From an uncultured Oscillospiraceae bacterium (GTDB lineage: Bacteria > Bacillota > Clostridia > Oscillospirales > Ruminococcaceae), in contig CAJTTH010000007.1 in the NCBI GenBank assembly GCA_910579125.1, positions 3,352 to 67,351 of the forward strand: a stretch of DNA of 64,000 bases, written 5' to 3'. The position numbers and the translations under genes are program-made. Positions 32,035-40,870 of this stretch are shown here, piece by piece; position 1 is the first letter of the stretch; every line of letters starts with the position of its first letter. The notes under the pieces are model-generated. The model saw nothing but the letters and a program-made list of their open reading frames with translations. It was not told the DNA's origin and made no database searches.

Positions 32035-33231
32035 TCAGTCAACAATCTTGAAGCCCTTTTCTGTGAGCGTTCTCCTTATCTGCTCCAGATGCTCGAAGTT
32101 GCGCGTTTCGAGCTGAATACGCAAAAAGCAGCCGTTGATATTCGCGTTTGCGTCGGCGCGTTCGTGGTGAACTGCGGTAACGTTGCCGCCCAGATCCGCG
32201 ATTATCTTCGACACGCCCACAAGCTGCCCGGGCTTGTCCACAAGCTCGATTGTGAGCAGCGAAGCGCGACCGCTCTTCACAAGACCGCGGCGGATAACGC
32301 GGTTGAGAATTGTAACATCGATATTGCCGCCCGAAACCAGACAAACGACTTTCTTGCCCTTAACGGGTATTTTGTCGAACATGACCGCCGCCACGGAAAC
32401 CGCGCCCGCGCCCTCCGCGATCAGCTTCTGCTGCTCAATAAGCGAGAGTATCGCGCCCGAGATCTCGTCCTCGGTAACGGTAACTATCTCGTCAACATAC
32501 TTGCTCACCAGTTCAAACGTATTCTCGCCAGGCTCTTTCACGGCAATACCGTCCGCGAGCGTCGCAACACTCTCCAGCCGCTCTATTTTCCCGTCCTTTA
32601 CGGAGTTGTACATTGACGGGGCGCCTGCCGCCTGTACGCCGTAAACCTTTATTTTCGGGTTGAGCTGCTTTATCGCGAACGCCACGCCCGAGATAAGTCC
32701 TCCGCCGCCGATCGGCACGACCACCGCGTCCATATCGGGAAGCTGCTCCAGCAGCTCCAGACCGATAGTTCCCTGTCCCGCGATAACGTTCTCGTCGTCA
32801 AACGGATGAATAAACGTGTATCCTTTCTCGTCGCGGAGCTGAAGCGCCTTATTGTATGCGTCGTCGTACACCCCGGGAACAAGGCAAACCTCCGCGCCGA
32901 AGCCTTTCGTAGCCTCGACCTTTGATATAGGAGCGCCATCGGGCAGACATATCAGCGACTTTATCCCCGCTTTGGTAGCCGCGAGTGCCACGCCCTGCGC
33001 GTGATTGCCCGCCGAGCACGCGATAACGCCCTTTTCGCGCTCCTCCGCCGAGAGCGTGGATATCTTGTAGTACGCGCCGCGCACCTTAAACGAGCCCGTG
33101 ACCTGTAAATTCTCGGTCTTTAAGTACACGTCTGCGTCGGGGTTTATTTTCGGCGCTTTGATGAGGTCGGTCTTTCTGATGACCTCCTTGAGAACGTGCG
33201 ATGCCTTGTAGATAGTGTCAAGTGTAAGCAT
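32035..33231 (-). CDS. ilvA: Threonine ammonia-lyase with C-terminal ACT domain
   Basis: 398 residues. A PLP-dependent enzyme that converts threonine to 2-oxobutanoate for isoleucine synthesis or catabolism. The PLP Lys is in TGSFKVRGA, the SAGNHAQGVA and phosphate-binding IGGGGLISG loops follow, and a single ACT regulatory domain covers the last 75 residues (LLTIELVDKPGQLVGVSKI). The length and single ACT resemble the short IlvA/TdcB-like form. ATG at 33231 is directly after AGGAGGAG; the frame is open 33 codons upstream but that is leader RNA. A T-box-like leader precedes it. Confidence 0.92.
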   Translation of the reverse strand: MLTLDTIYKASHVLKEVIRKTDLIKAPKINPDADVYLKTENLQVTGSFKVRGAYYKISTLSAEEREKGVIACSAGNHAQGVALAATKAGIKSLICLPDGAPISKVEATKGFGAEVCLVPGVYDDAYNKALQLRDEKGYTFIHPFDDENVIAGQGTIGLELLEQLPDMDAVVVPIGGGGLISGVAFAIKQLNPKIKVYGVQAAGAPSMYNSVKDGKIERLESVATLADGIAVKEPGENTFELVSKYVDEIVTVTEDEISGAILSLIEQQKLIAEGAGAVSVAAVMFDKIPVKGKKVVCLVSGGNIDVTILNRVIRRGLVKSGRASLLTIELVDKPGQLVGVSKIIADLGGNVTAVHHERADANANINGCFLRIQLETRNFEHLEQIRRTLTEKGFKIVD

Positions 33232-33264
33232 TTTTTCTCCTCCTAATTTTTGTCTGCACAGGAG

Positions 33265-33500
33265 AATAAAAAAGACCCCGCTCCAACGGAACAAGGTCAT
33301 AACATACGATTCAGCCTGTACATCCGTCAATGCACTTCCCTCTAACGGTGGAACTCCGTACAGCCTTACTAAAGGTTCGGGCTGTATGCTCCGAGCGGAT
33401 CATACGGGAGAAGCTCTGCCGACTTTCACCAACCGTCGGCTCTCTGAAAGAACTTTATTCCCATACGGCGCATTCACGCGCTCATCATAGCATTTATAAA
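33265..33500 (-). promoter_or_regulatory. T-box-like riboswitch leader of ilvA
   Basis: Downstream of its promoter the RNA has a Stem I with the AGAGAG and GGTTGGTG-AAA landmarks. It is closed by GAGCG/CGCTC with a GTGA-containing specifier loop opposite ATC, an isoleucine codon. An antiterminator-like helix (CTGTAC/GTACAG, then CCGTTA/TGACGG) and a terminator (33274-33298, with a T6 run) follow. This fits tRNA-Ile-dependent control of ilvA. The bulge between the two antiterminator helices reads GGAGTTCCA rather than the usual TGGNACC, so the tRNA 3'-end contact is not evident. Confidence 0.7.
33274..33298 (-). terminator. Attenuator terminator in the ilvA leader
   Basis: GACC...GGTC with an inner TTCC/GGAG stem, followed on the minus strand by TTTTTTATT. 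Confidence 0.75.
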
Positions 33501-33503
33501 GTT

Positions 33504-33532
33504 ATTATACACCAAACGGCTATGCTTGTCAA
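33504..33532 (-). promoter_or_regulatory. Sigma-A promoter of ilvA
   Basis: On the minus strand TTGACA (33527-33532), 17-bp spacer, TATAAT (33504-33509). Confidence 0.87.
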
Positions 33533-33573
33533 TAGTTTTTTCGGGAAAATTTCCGCCGCTTACAGCATTTCTC

Positions 33574-33602
33574 TTGACAAACCTGCCGCAATGTGGTAAA
33601 AT
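33574..33602 (+). promoter_or_regulatory. Sigma-A promoter of the AT-rich orphan gene
   Basis: TTGACA (33574-33579), 17-bp spacer, TAAAAT (33597-33602), divergent from the ilvA promoter. Confidence 0.75.
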
Positions 33603-33698
33603 ATAAAGGATCCCTTTCCACTTTGTTTTCTTGTATCGAGGTAATTACAAGTTGTTAAAGAAGACAATCTGTACTATCATCATTAGGAGGTTAGAAGA

Positions 33699-34001
33699 AT
33701 GTTTAACGAAATATCATTCCCAAATCATGAATATGAAACTATTCAAAAGTATCTCAATGAACTCGGTTATTGTTATACTACGAGAGTATATAAAGAAGTC
33801 GGTAAATATAAGTTTGGAGAAATATATATTGCTCCATGGGGTGATTTGTTGAAAATAGATGAAGTTAAAAAATTTTGGAAAGTATCAGATCGCCCTTTTT
33901 ATGACGAAATGAATGATAATGAAAAAGAACTAATCCGTAAATATTCTGAAGATTTAGGGTTGCCATATGAATTTATCAAATTTTCAAGAAGTATAACCTA
34001 A
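33699..34001 (+). CDS. Hypothetical protein, AT-rich
   Basis: 100 residues, not recognised with confidence. The pattern (YCYTTRVYKEVGKYKFGEIYIAP followed by a W/F-rich helix) faintly resembles small ASCH/PUA-like folds. Codon use is clearly more AT-rich than in neighbouring genes, which hints at transfer. ATG follows AGGAGG. The next gene (thrH) starts 139 bp later with its own SD. The gap 34002-34140 shows nothing else. Confidence 0.65.
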   Translation: MFNEISFPNHEYETIQKYLNELGYCYTTRVYKEVGKYKFGEIYIAPWGDLLKIDEVKKFWKVSDRPFYDEMNDNEKELIRKYSEDLGLPYEFIKFSRSIT

Positions 34002-34140
34002 ACATTTTCTACAGTTATGAAACTTTTTTGAATTCTGTCAACAAACATTATGGCATATTATTCGCACCGATAAATTCTTGTTTAGCCCGGGAACGCAAAT
34101 GTAAAAGGGAGAAAAGAAAAATCATCAAAGGAGAATACTT

Positions 34141-34746
34141 ATGTATATAACCTGTTTAGACTTAGAGGGCGTACTCGTACCCGAGATATGGATCGCGTTC
34201 GCCGAGGAAAGCGGCATACCCGAGCTGAAGCGCACCACGCGCGACGAGCCCGACTACGACAAGCTGATGAAATGGCGGCTCGGCATACTCAAGGAGCACA
34301 ACCTCGGACTGAAAGAGATACAGTCGGTGATTGCGAAGATCGACCCCATGCCGGGCGCAAAGGAGTTCCTCGACGAGCTGAGAGCGCTCTCGCAGACGAT
34401 AATCATCAGCGACACGTTTGCGCAGTTCGCGGGTCCGCTTATGCAGAAGCTCGGACTGCCGACTATCTTCTGCAACTCGCTCGAGGTCGCGGAAAGTGGC
34501 GAGATCACCGGCTACAAAATGCGCTGCGAAAAGTCCAAGCTCACCACCGTCAAGGCTTTGCAGTCAATCGGCTTTGAGACGATAGCGGGCGGCGACAGCT
34601 TCAATGATCTCGGAATGATACAGGCATCGAAATTCGGCTTCTTGTTCCGCTCTACCGAGCAGATCAAAAAGGACTATCCCGATCTCCCCGCGTTTGAGGA
34701 GTACGGTGAGCTTATGAAGTTCCTGAAAGAATGTCTCGCGAAATAA
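34141..34746 (+). CDS. thrH: ThrH-type phosphoserine phosphatase / homoserine phosphotransferase
   Basis: 201 residues, a HAD-superfamily enzyme closely patterned on Pseudomonas ThrH. Motif I is unusual for HAD enzymes (CLDLEGVLVPEIW, nucleophile Asp in DLEG), motif II is IIISDTF, and motif III Lys precedes GGDSFNDLGM. ThrH removes phosphate from phosphoserine and can transfer it to homoserine, linking serine and threonine metabolism. It lies on the opposite strand from ilvA, which uses threonine. AAAGGAG precedes ATG. Confidence 0.9.
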   Translation: MYITCLDLEGVLVPEIWIAFAEESGIPELKRTTRDEPDYDKLMKWRLGILKEHNLGLKEIQSVIAKIDPMPGAKEFLDELRALSQTIIISDTFAQFAGPLMQKLGLPTIFCNSLEVAESGEITGYKMRCEKSKLTTVKALQSIGFETIAGGDSFNDLGMIQASKFGFLFRSTEQIKKDYPDLPAFEEYGELMKFLKECLAK

Positions 34747-34757
34747 GCAATACACAA

Positions 34758-34789
34758 AAATGCGGCTTGAAAATTCCCAAGCCGCATTT
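34758..34789. terminator. Bidirectional terminator between thrH and recN
   Basis: AAATGCGGCTTG pairs with its complement, 8-nt loop, then TTATTTAT; A-tract on the other side. It closes both convergent units. Confidence 0.88.
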
Positions 34790-34794
34790 ATTTA

Positions 34795-36444
34795 TCAGCC
34801 GTTCGACAACATTTCCTCCGCCGCCGCAAGCGCGCTCGGAGAGTCTCCGCTGCCGTCTATGATACGCGCAAGCTCGCGCTTGCGTCCGTCATGGTCAAGC
34901 TGTGCGATGTGCGTGAATGTCCGACCGTCCGCAGTCTGTTTCTCGATAAGCAGATGCGTGTCCGCTTTAGCCGCGATCTGCGCGAGGTGTGTAATGCAGA
35001 GCACCTGCCGCTTTCCCGCTGTCTCCGAGAGCTTTATGCCGACCTTTTGTGCAGCGCGTCCGCTGATACCCGCGTCCACCTCGTCGAAAATGAGCGTCGG
35101 GATATTGTCGTGATCCGCAAGAACGCTCTTTATCGCGAGCATAATGCGCGACAACTCGCCGCCGCTGGCGATCTTGTTCAGCGGACGCGGCTCTTCGCCC
35201 GCGTTCGCCGAAATAAGCATTTCAACGCTGTCCTTGCCGTTGATCGTGGTTTTCTCGGGATTTATCGCGAAGATTATCCGCACATTCGGCATATCCAGAA
35301 AGCTCAATTGCTTGCATATTTCACGGGAAATATCGTCGGCTGCCTTCTTGCGGCGCTCGGTGATCTTCTCGGCAAGCGCGCGGACATTCTCACCGACCTC
35401 GCGCTTTTTCTCAGCGAGAGACTCTATCTCGTCATCCGCGCCCGAGAGCTCAGCAAGCTCGTCTTTGCACTCCTCGAGATAATCCACCAGCTCGTCCGCC
35501 TCCATATTGTATCTGCGCTTTGCGTGTTTCAGCGCCGAAACTTTATCTGACAGTTCCTGCGCGTTCATCTCAAAATCGTCGCTGCCAAGCGAAAAGAGCT
35601 CGTCGGCGATATCGTTAAGCTCGGGTATTACCGCGTTGAGCCGTTCGAGCAGCTCCTCTGCAGCAGGCTCCGCCTTTACAATCTTTTCGAGATACCTTGC
35701 TGCGCTTTGGACAAGATCGCACGCCGCCGGTTCACCCTCGGAATTAAGACAATTATACGCGTTTGCGCCCGCCGAGATTATCTCCTCATTCTGCTGCATA
35801 CGCGCAAGCTCCTGTTCCAGACGGTCGCCGTCGCCCTTTTCAAGCTCAAGCGCGCTCAATTCCTCGATAACGCCGTTCAAATGCTCAATCTTCAGCTCGC
35901 GCGTTTTTACCTCGTCCTGAAGCGCTTTAAGGCGCTTGGAGGTCCTCGCGAACTCGCGGAACGCCGCGCGGTATATCTCCAGCTCCTCCGCAATTTCCGC
36001 GTAATTATCGAGAATATCGCGCTGATTGTCGTTCGACATCAAGATGCGGTTTTCGTGCTGTCCGTGAACGTCCACGAGCATACTGCCGATCTCCCTGAGC
36101 ATAGCCGCCGTAGCCGTGCGCCCGTTGATACGCGCGGCGCTTTTGCCGTCCGCGGAGATCTCACGCATGAGCAACAACTCATCTTCAGGCTCGAAACCCA
36201 ACTCCGACAGCTTCGCCGCAACTTCCTCCGACAGCTCGTCAAACAGCGCGGTGATGACCGCCTTCTGCGCGCCCGTCCGCACTATATCCTTTGTGGTTCT
36301 CTGACCGAGAATTGCGTTTATGCCGCCGATGAGTATACTTTTACCCGCGCCCGTTTCGCCCGTGAATACGTTAAAATTCCCGCCGAAATGCGCGGACGCC
36401 TTTTCGATAACGGCAAGATTTTCAATTGAAAGCTCCCTTAGCAT
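34795..36444 (-). CDS. recN: DNA repair protein RecN
   Basis: 549 residues, an SMC-like ATPase for double-strand-break repair. Walker A is GETGAGKSILI, the C-terminal signature is KIASGGELSRIMLA, and Walker B is TLIFDEVDAGISG, with helical arms between. ATG at 36444 has GAGG upstream, 5 bp after the argR stop. argR-recN is a common Firmicutes pair. It is the last gene of the long operon beginning with the Asp23-family gene. Confidence 0.95.
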   Translation of the reverse strand: MLRELSIENLAVIEKASAHFGGNFNVFTGETGAGKSILIGGINAILGQRTTKDIVRTGAQKAVITALFDELSEEVAAKLSELGFEPEDELLLMREISADGKSAARINGRTATAAMLREIGSMLVDVHGQHENRILMSNDNQRDILDNYAEIAEELEIYRAAFREFARTSKRLKALQDEVKTRELKIEHLNGVIEELSALELEKGDGDRLEQELARMQQNEEIISAGANAYNCLNSEGEPAACDLVQSAARYLEKIVKAEPAAEELLERLNAVIPELNDIADELFSLGSDDFEMNAQELSDKVSALKHAKRRYNMEADELVDYLEECKDELAELSGADDEIESLAEKKREVGENVRALAEKITERRKKAADDISREICKQLSFLDMPNVRIIFAINPEKTTINGKDSVEMLISANAGEEPRPLNKIASGGELSRIMLAIKSVLADHDNIPTLIFDEVDAGISGRAAQKVGIKLSETAGKRQVLCITHLAQIAAKADTHLLIEKQTADGRTFTHIAQLDHDGRKRELARIIDGSGDSPSALAAAEEMLSNG

Positions 36445-36449
36445 TTTCC

Positions 36450-36899
36450 TCAATCCTTATCCGTCAGCCGCGCAAGCTGTACTATAAGCTGCACAGCGTG
36501 GTTTTCCGATCTTGTGACGATAAATACGGTATCGTCGCCCGCGATAGTTCCGACCACCGCACCGAATTTCTGCTCGTCGACCACCTTGCAGGCAGCGTTT
36601 GCGAGCCCCGCGTGGCATTTAAGCACGACCATATTCTGCGCGTAATCCATTGAAATGACCGACTGCGCAAATATGCTGCTGTACTCGACCCCATGCGGCG
36701 ATGTCCCCGAAAAGTAACGGCTCACGTCGTTTTCGGACACGCTTTTGAGAATTTTCAGCTCGCGTATATCCCTCGATAGAGTTGACTGTGCCGCATTTAT
36801 CCCCTCACGCTCCAGCAGCGCTTTCAGATCGTTCTGCGTCTCGATCTCGTTCTCGGAGACTATCCTCATAATTGCCGCGTGACGTTCCTTTTTGTTCAT
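36450..36899 (-). CDS. argR: Arginine repressor ArgR
   Basis: 149 residues. The N-terminal winged helix (RHAAIMRIVSENEIETQNDL, STLSRDIRELKILK) binds ARG boxes. The C-terminal domain (VVGTIAGDDTVFIVTR with conserved GTIAGDDT) binds arginine and hexamerises. It controls arginine biosynthesis and catabolism and, by position, is made with nadK and recN. Confidence 0.94.
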   Translation of the reverse strand: MNKKERHAAIMRIVSENEIETQNDLKALLEREGINAAQSTLSRDIRELKILKSVSENDVSRYFSGTSPHGVEYSSIFAQSVISMDYAQNMVVLKCHAGLANAACKVVDEQKFGAVVGTIAGDDTVFIVTRSENHAVQLIVQLARLTDKD

Positions 36900-36908
36900 A
36901 ACAACCTC

Positions 36909-37754
36909 TTATTTAAACGGCGTCATCAGTTTATTGTGGATAGCGCCGTAGAATCCGCTGCCCGTTTCTATCAGATCAAGCGACTGCCGCGAGCGCATGA
37001 TCTGCAGAATATCGCCGTCCAAGAGCGGTATTCCGCTGCCGCCGTCCACGCTGAACGTCGTCTTGGAGTTCTGGTAATGGTTTACCCGCGCGGTGATTAT
37101 CTGCTTGTCCGAAAACAGCATCGGACGGTTGAACAGCGTATGCGGACACAGCGCCGTAAACTCGATACACTCCAGATCGGGCGACAATATCGGTCCGCCC
37201 GCCGACAGCGAATACGCCGTCGAGCCCGTCGGCGTGCTGAAAATAACGCCGTCCGCGCGTACTCGTGAAACCTCCGCGTCACCGCAGTTCACCACATACT
37301 CGGGGAGCTTTGAAACACTCGAACGCGACAGAATAACGTCGTTCAGCACACGTTCCGCGAAAATCTCCCGCTCCTCACGGAACACCTTGCATTCCAGCAG
37401 AATGCGTTTGCTTACCGAAAAGTTGCTTTTGAGCAGTTCGGGAATAACGCCTATCTCATGCGGCTCTATCGTCGCCATAAAGCCCAGTCTGCCCATATTT
37501 ACGCCAAGCAGCGGAATGTCAAATTCAGCGGCTGTCTTGCCCCATTTAAGTATAGTGCCGTCGCCGCCCACAGTTATAATAAAGCTGCATATTTTCGGAG
37601 ATTCAACGATATCCGCGCCTATTCTTTCCGCGTACTCCGAATCTCTCCCGTAAACGCACGGCACAAAGCCGCTATTCTTAAGCAGCGCAATAAGCTCCGC
37701 GGCAAGCTCCGCCGAACCGTCCCTGCGGATATTGCACCCGATCAATACTCTCAT
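36909..37754 (-). CDS. nadK: NAD kinase
   Basis: 281 residues. ATP-dependent phosphorylation of NAD to NADP. The GGDGT motif is in ITVGGDGTILKW, followed by GVNMGRLGFMATIEP and the substrate loop FSTPTGSTAYSLSAGGPI. It overlaps the tlyA stop by 4 bp and ends 9 bp before argR. Confidence 0.95.
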   Translation of the reverse strand: MRVLIGCNIRRDGSAELAAELIALLKNSGFVPCVYGRDSEYAERIGADIVESPKICSFIITVGGDGTILKWGKTAAEFDIPLLGVNMGRLGFMATIEPHEIGVIPELLKSNFSVSKRILLECKVFREEREIFAERVLNDVILSRSSVSKLPEYVVNCGDAEVSRVRADGVIFSTPTGSTAYSLSAGGPILSPDLECIEFTALCPHTLFNRPMLFSDKQIITARVNHYQNSKTTFSVDGGSGIPLLDGDILQIMRSRQSLDLIETGSGFYGAIHNKLMTPFK

Positions 37755-38488
37755 TGCCGCTCCTTTCTCAATCCCAGCAGATATTCAACGTTCCCGTCGC
37801 CGCCGGTTATCGGCGACTCCGACGTTCCGATCACCCCGAAGCCGCACTGCTCCGCGAATTGCTTTATTTCCTCAACGCACTTTAAACGCACCGATTCGCT
37901 GCGGACTATCCCCTTTTTCGATAAACTCCCTCGCCCCGCCTCAAACTGCGGTTTGATAAGCGCGACCGCAGTTCCGTGCTCCGCGAGAAGCCTGTAAATA
38001 TGCGGCAAAATAAGCTTTAACGAGATAAACGAAACGTCCGTGCCGATAAACTCCGCCGCCGTTACGCCGTAACCGTCAAACGAAAAATCGCGGATATCCG
38101 TCTGCTCCAGCGAAATAACGCGCTCGTCCGCACGCAGCCTTTCGTGGAGCTGACCGCTGCCCACGTCCACTGCGAACACCCTCGCCGCGCCGTTTTGCAG
38201 CATACAGTCGGTAAATCCTCCCGTCGACGAGCCTATGTCGAGACAGGTCTTGCCGTTCAGATCAACGCCCCATAGCCAAAGCGCCTTTTCAAGTTTCTGT
38301 CCGCCGCGCCCGACGTACCTCGGCATTTTTTGGCGAACGATCTCCACAGCGTCCGTATCCGCGATCTCAAACGAGTTCTTGACGGCAATTTTACCGTTTA
38401 CGGTCACGCCGCCGAGACTTATAAGCTGCTGTGCAGAGCTTCGGCTGCGGCATATTCCCTTTTCCGTTAAGTACACGTCCAGACGCAT
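37751..38488 (-). CDS. tlyA: TlyA-family rRNA (cytidine-2'-O)-methyltransferase
   Basis: 245 residues: an N-terminal S4 RNA-binding domain (MRLDVYLTEKGICRSRSSAQ, LISLGGVTVNG) and an FtsJ-type AdoMet domain with CLDIGSSTGGFTDCML and the catalytic K-D-K-E-like residues. TlyA methylates 16S and/or 23S rRNA. The clostridial order dxs-tlyA-nadK-argR-recN is kept apart from one inserted gene. Confidence 0.92.
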   Translation of the reverse strand: MRLDVYLTEKGICRSRSSAQQLISLGGVTVNGKIAVKNSFEIADTDAVEIVRQKMPRYVGRGGQKLEKALWLWGVDLNGKTCLDIGSSTGGFTDCMLQNGAARVFAVDVGSGQLHERLRADERVISLEQTDIRDFSFDGYGVTAAEFIGTDVSFISLKLILPHIYRLLAEHGTAVALIKPQFEAGRGSLSKKGIVRSESVRLKCVEEIKQFAEQCGFGVIGTSESPITGGDGNVEYLLGLRKERQ

Positions 38489-38490
38489 AA

Positions 38491-38990
38491 TTACCCTTTC
38501 AAATAGATACCCATACTGTCACCGCCGCAGCAGACCACCCGGTCAAATTCCGCGCGTTTCGGAAGTATGTAAAAAGTCCTCGACCATAGACGAGCAGTCG
38601 CCCGGAATTGAATTATCTCGGTCAGCTTTCCCTCGTACACCCGGCCGCAGTCGTTTATGTAGTAGTATTCGGCAGGGCGGTTTTCTTTCGGGATAAGCTG
38701 TCGATATTCCCGACAAATCCCGTTCGGTCTGCGGTATCGCAGCCGTTCTGGATATGCCCCGTATAGGTGAGTTCGGGTCGGAATCTCAGCCACAGATAAC
38801 TCAGATGAATATTCGGCGAGGTCTTATAGTCGATGAACATGTAGTAAAACCGCCTGATAACGCTTTTCCACTCGTTTTTCGGGGCTTCGCGGAAATTAGC
38901 GCGGTCTATATTCAGGTTCTTTATCGACTGCTCCGTTTCAATGCGCACCTCGTACCGAAAACTTCGTTCCGCGTCGCTGAATTTCAACAT
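38491..38990 (-). pseudogene. Frameshifted hypothetical gene between dxs and tlyA
   Basis: One frame starts at ATG 38990 (1-nt TAATG overlap with the dxs stop, SD GGGAAAGG) and is good through VIRRFYYMFIDYKTS to GFVGNID. The other frame continues naturally from about 38700 as RQLIPKENRPAEYYYIND to ILPKRAEFDR and stops at 38491, 2 bp before tlyA. Together they would form one protein of about 165 residues. A one-base shift (net -1) in or near the run CCCGAAAGAAAACC would join them. It may be a real pseudogene, a sequencing error or, less likely, programmed frameshifting. Family unknown. Confidence 0.65.
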
Positions 38991-40855
38991 TACCTTTCCC
39001 CTAGTTTACCCACCATTCCATCAAAGTCCAGTCCGTACATTGCAAGTTGCTCGTCGACGGTAGCCGCAGGAACGAACCCGTCCTCGACACCGACGCACTC
39101 AACACGCCCCCGATACCCGCGCCGCGCAAGCTCCGCGAAAAAACCCTCCGCCGCGCCGCCGCGTATCGAGCCCTCTTCAAAGAACACGATACGCTCATAA
39201 CCCGCAGCAACGTCAAATATCTTCACGGGAAACGGATTTATCGTTACAAGCCGCAGCATATCCGCGCTCGTTCTGTCACACGCTCTTGAGAGATCCGCCG
39301 ATATTCTGCCGTATGTTATCGCAAGAGTTCCCGAGGATTTTCCCGAGTAATAATACTCACGAACAGGCTCAAACGCATTTCTGAAACGCTCCGGAACACC
39401 CATGACCGTCGGCTCGCCGCCCTTTGGGTAGCGCACGCACGCAATGCCCTCTGTACGATAGACTGCCTCTGACAAACACCTCCGCAGCTCCTCGAACGTT
39501 GCGGGACAGAAAATCGCGGTATTCGGCACGGCGCGCAACATCGGCACATCGAAAATTCCTTGGTGCGTTTCGCCGTCCGCTCCCACGAAGCCCGCGCGGT
39601 CGATACAAAGCGTGATGTGAGTTTTCTCGATCGCGCAGTCGTGAATTATCTGATCGAAACCGCGCTGCAAAAACGTCGAGTACACCGCGAACACCGGAAG
39701 CATTCCCTGAACCGCCAGACCCGCCGCGAACGTCACCGAGTGCTGCTCGGCGATACCCGTATCGAAAAATCTCGGCGCGCAGCTGTTTTTGAAGTAGTTC
39801 AAGCCGACCGCGTACTTCATCGCCGCCGTTATCGCGCAAATGCGGCTGTCGGACTTTCCGAGCCGCTCCAGCTCGCGCCCGAACGCCTCCGAAAAGCTCC
39901 CGTCGCTGTGCGCGGGAACCCTGTCGTAAACGAACTCCTCCACCACACCGTTCTCCGCGACCGCATGGTATTCCCCCGGATTAAGCTCCGCGGGCTTGTA
40001 GCCCTTGCCCTTTCGCGTAAAAACGTGCACCACACACGGACGCTTCATCAGCTTTGCCACCGAAAGCGCTTCGGTCAGATTTTCAAGATCATGCCCGTCG
40101 ACAGGTCCGATATACGCAAATCCGAGATTTTCAAACAGGTTGCTGCTGTCGTACAGAGCCTCTTTAACAAGCGTTTTGGTTGCCGCGAGAGCTTTCTCCA
40201 ACGAACGCCCCACCAGCGGCACCGCCGAAAGCGCGGTCTTGAAACGCTCCTTGGCGCAGTAGTACTTTCTTGTCGAACGTATATGTGCCAGATACCTTGC
40301 CAGCGCGCCCGTGCTTTTGCTTATCGACATGGCGTTGTCGTTGAGGATAAGTGTAAGGTTCGAGGCGGTCTTTCCCGCGTTGTTAAGCCCCTCGTAAGCC
40401 ATTCCGCCCGTGAGCGCTCCGTCGCCGATAACCGCCGCCACCGCGCCGTTCTCGCCTTTGAGACACATAGCCGTAGAAATTCCGTAAGCCGCCGAAACGG
40501 AGGTGCTGCTGTGTCCAGAAATGAAGGCGTCCGCGGGCGATTCCGCGCGGCGCGTAAATCCCGAAACGCCGTTCTTTTTCCGCAGCGTATCAAACCGCGA
40601 AAGCCGCCCTGTCAGCAGCTTGTGCGCATACGCCTGATGACCCACGTCCCAGATCACCTTATCGCCGCCGAAAACGTCGTAAACATAATGGATAGCGACC
40701 GCAAGCTCCACCGTTCCGAGATTTGAGGACAAATGCCCGCCGTTTTTCATTACAGTATGCAAAATACTGCCCCGCAGCTCTCTGCAAAGCGCCTTAAGCT
40801 GCGGAGTGGTCATTTCTGAAATAGTGCCGTGATTTATATTGTCGTTAAGAAACAT
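38990..40855 (-). CDS. dxs: 1-deoxy-D-xylulose-5-phosphate synthase
   Basis: 621 residues, thiamine-diphosphate enzyme of the MEP isoprenoid pathway (pyruvate plus glyceraldehyde 3-phosphate). ThDP motif GDGALTGGMAYEGLNNAG...LILNDN, PVDGHDLENL, then the pyrimidine domain FDTGIAEQHSVTFAAGLA and CIDRAGFVGADGETHQG. It lies two genes from the prenyl transferase IspA, which uses the pathway's products. Confidence 0.95.
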   Translation of the reverse strand: MFLNDNINHGTISEMTTPQLKALCRELRGSILHTVMKNGGHLSSNLGTVELAVAIHYVYDVFGGDKVIWDVGHQAYAHKLLTGRLSRFDTLRKKNGVSGFTRRAESPADAFISGHSSTSVSAAYGISTAMCLKGENGAVAAVIGDGALTGGMAYEGLNNAGKTASNLTLILNDNAMSISKSTGALARYLAHIRSTRKYYCAKERFKTALSAVPLVGRSLEKALAATKTLVKEALYDSSNLFENLGFAYIGPVDGHDLENLTEALSVAKLMKRPCVVHVFTRKGKGYKPAELNPGEYHAVAENGVVEEFVYDRVPAHSDGSFSEAFGRELERLGKSDSRICAITAAMKYAVGLNYFKNSCAPRFFDTGIAEQHSVTFAAGLAVQGMLPVFAVYSTFLQRGFDQIIHDCAIEKTHITLCIDRAGFVGADGETHQGIFDVPMLRAVPNTAIFCPATFEELRRCLSEAVYRTEGIACVRYPKGGEPTVMGVPERFRNAFEPVREYYYSGKSSGTLAITYGRISADLSRACDRTSADMLRLVTINPFPVKIFDVAAGYERIVFFEEGSIRGGAAEGFFAELARRGYRGRVECVGVEDGFVPAATVDEQLAMYGLDFDGMVGKLGER

Positions 40856-40870
40856 AAAAATGCCCCCAAA

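Noticed and set aside
33265..33370. T-box motif on the plus strand (GGTGGAACTCCG)
   Set aside because: A plus-strand T-box would need Stem I before it and a gene after it. Stem I, promoter and terminator are all arranged for the minus strand, so the similarity is treated as part of the palindromic antiterminator.
39560..40726. 388-codon open frame antisense to dxs
   Set aside because: dxs is unmistakable; the antisense frame is Arg-rich and featureless.
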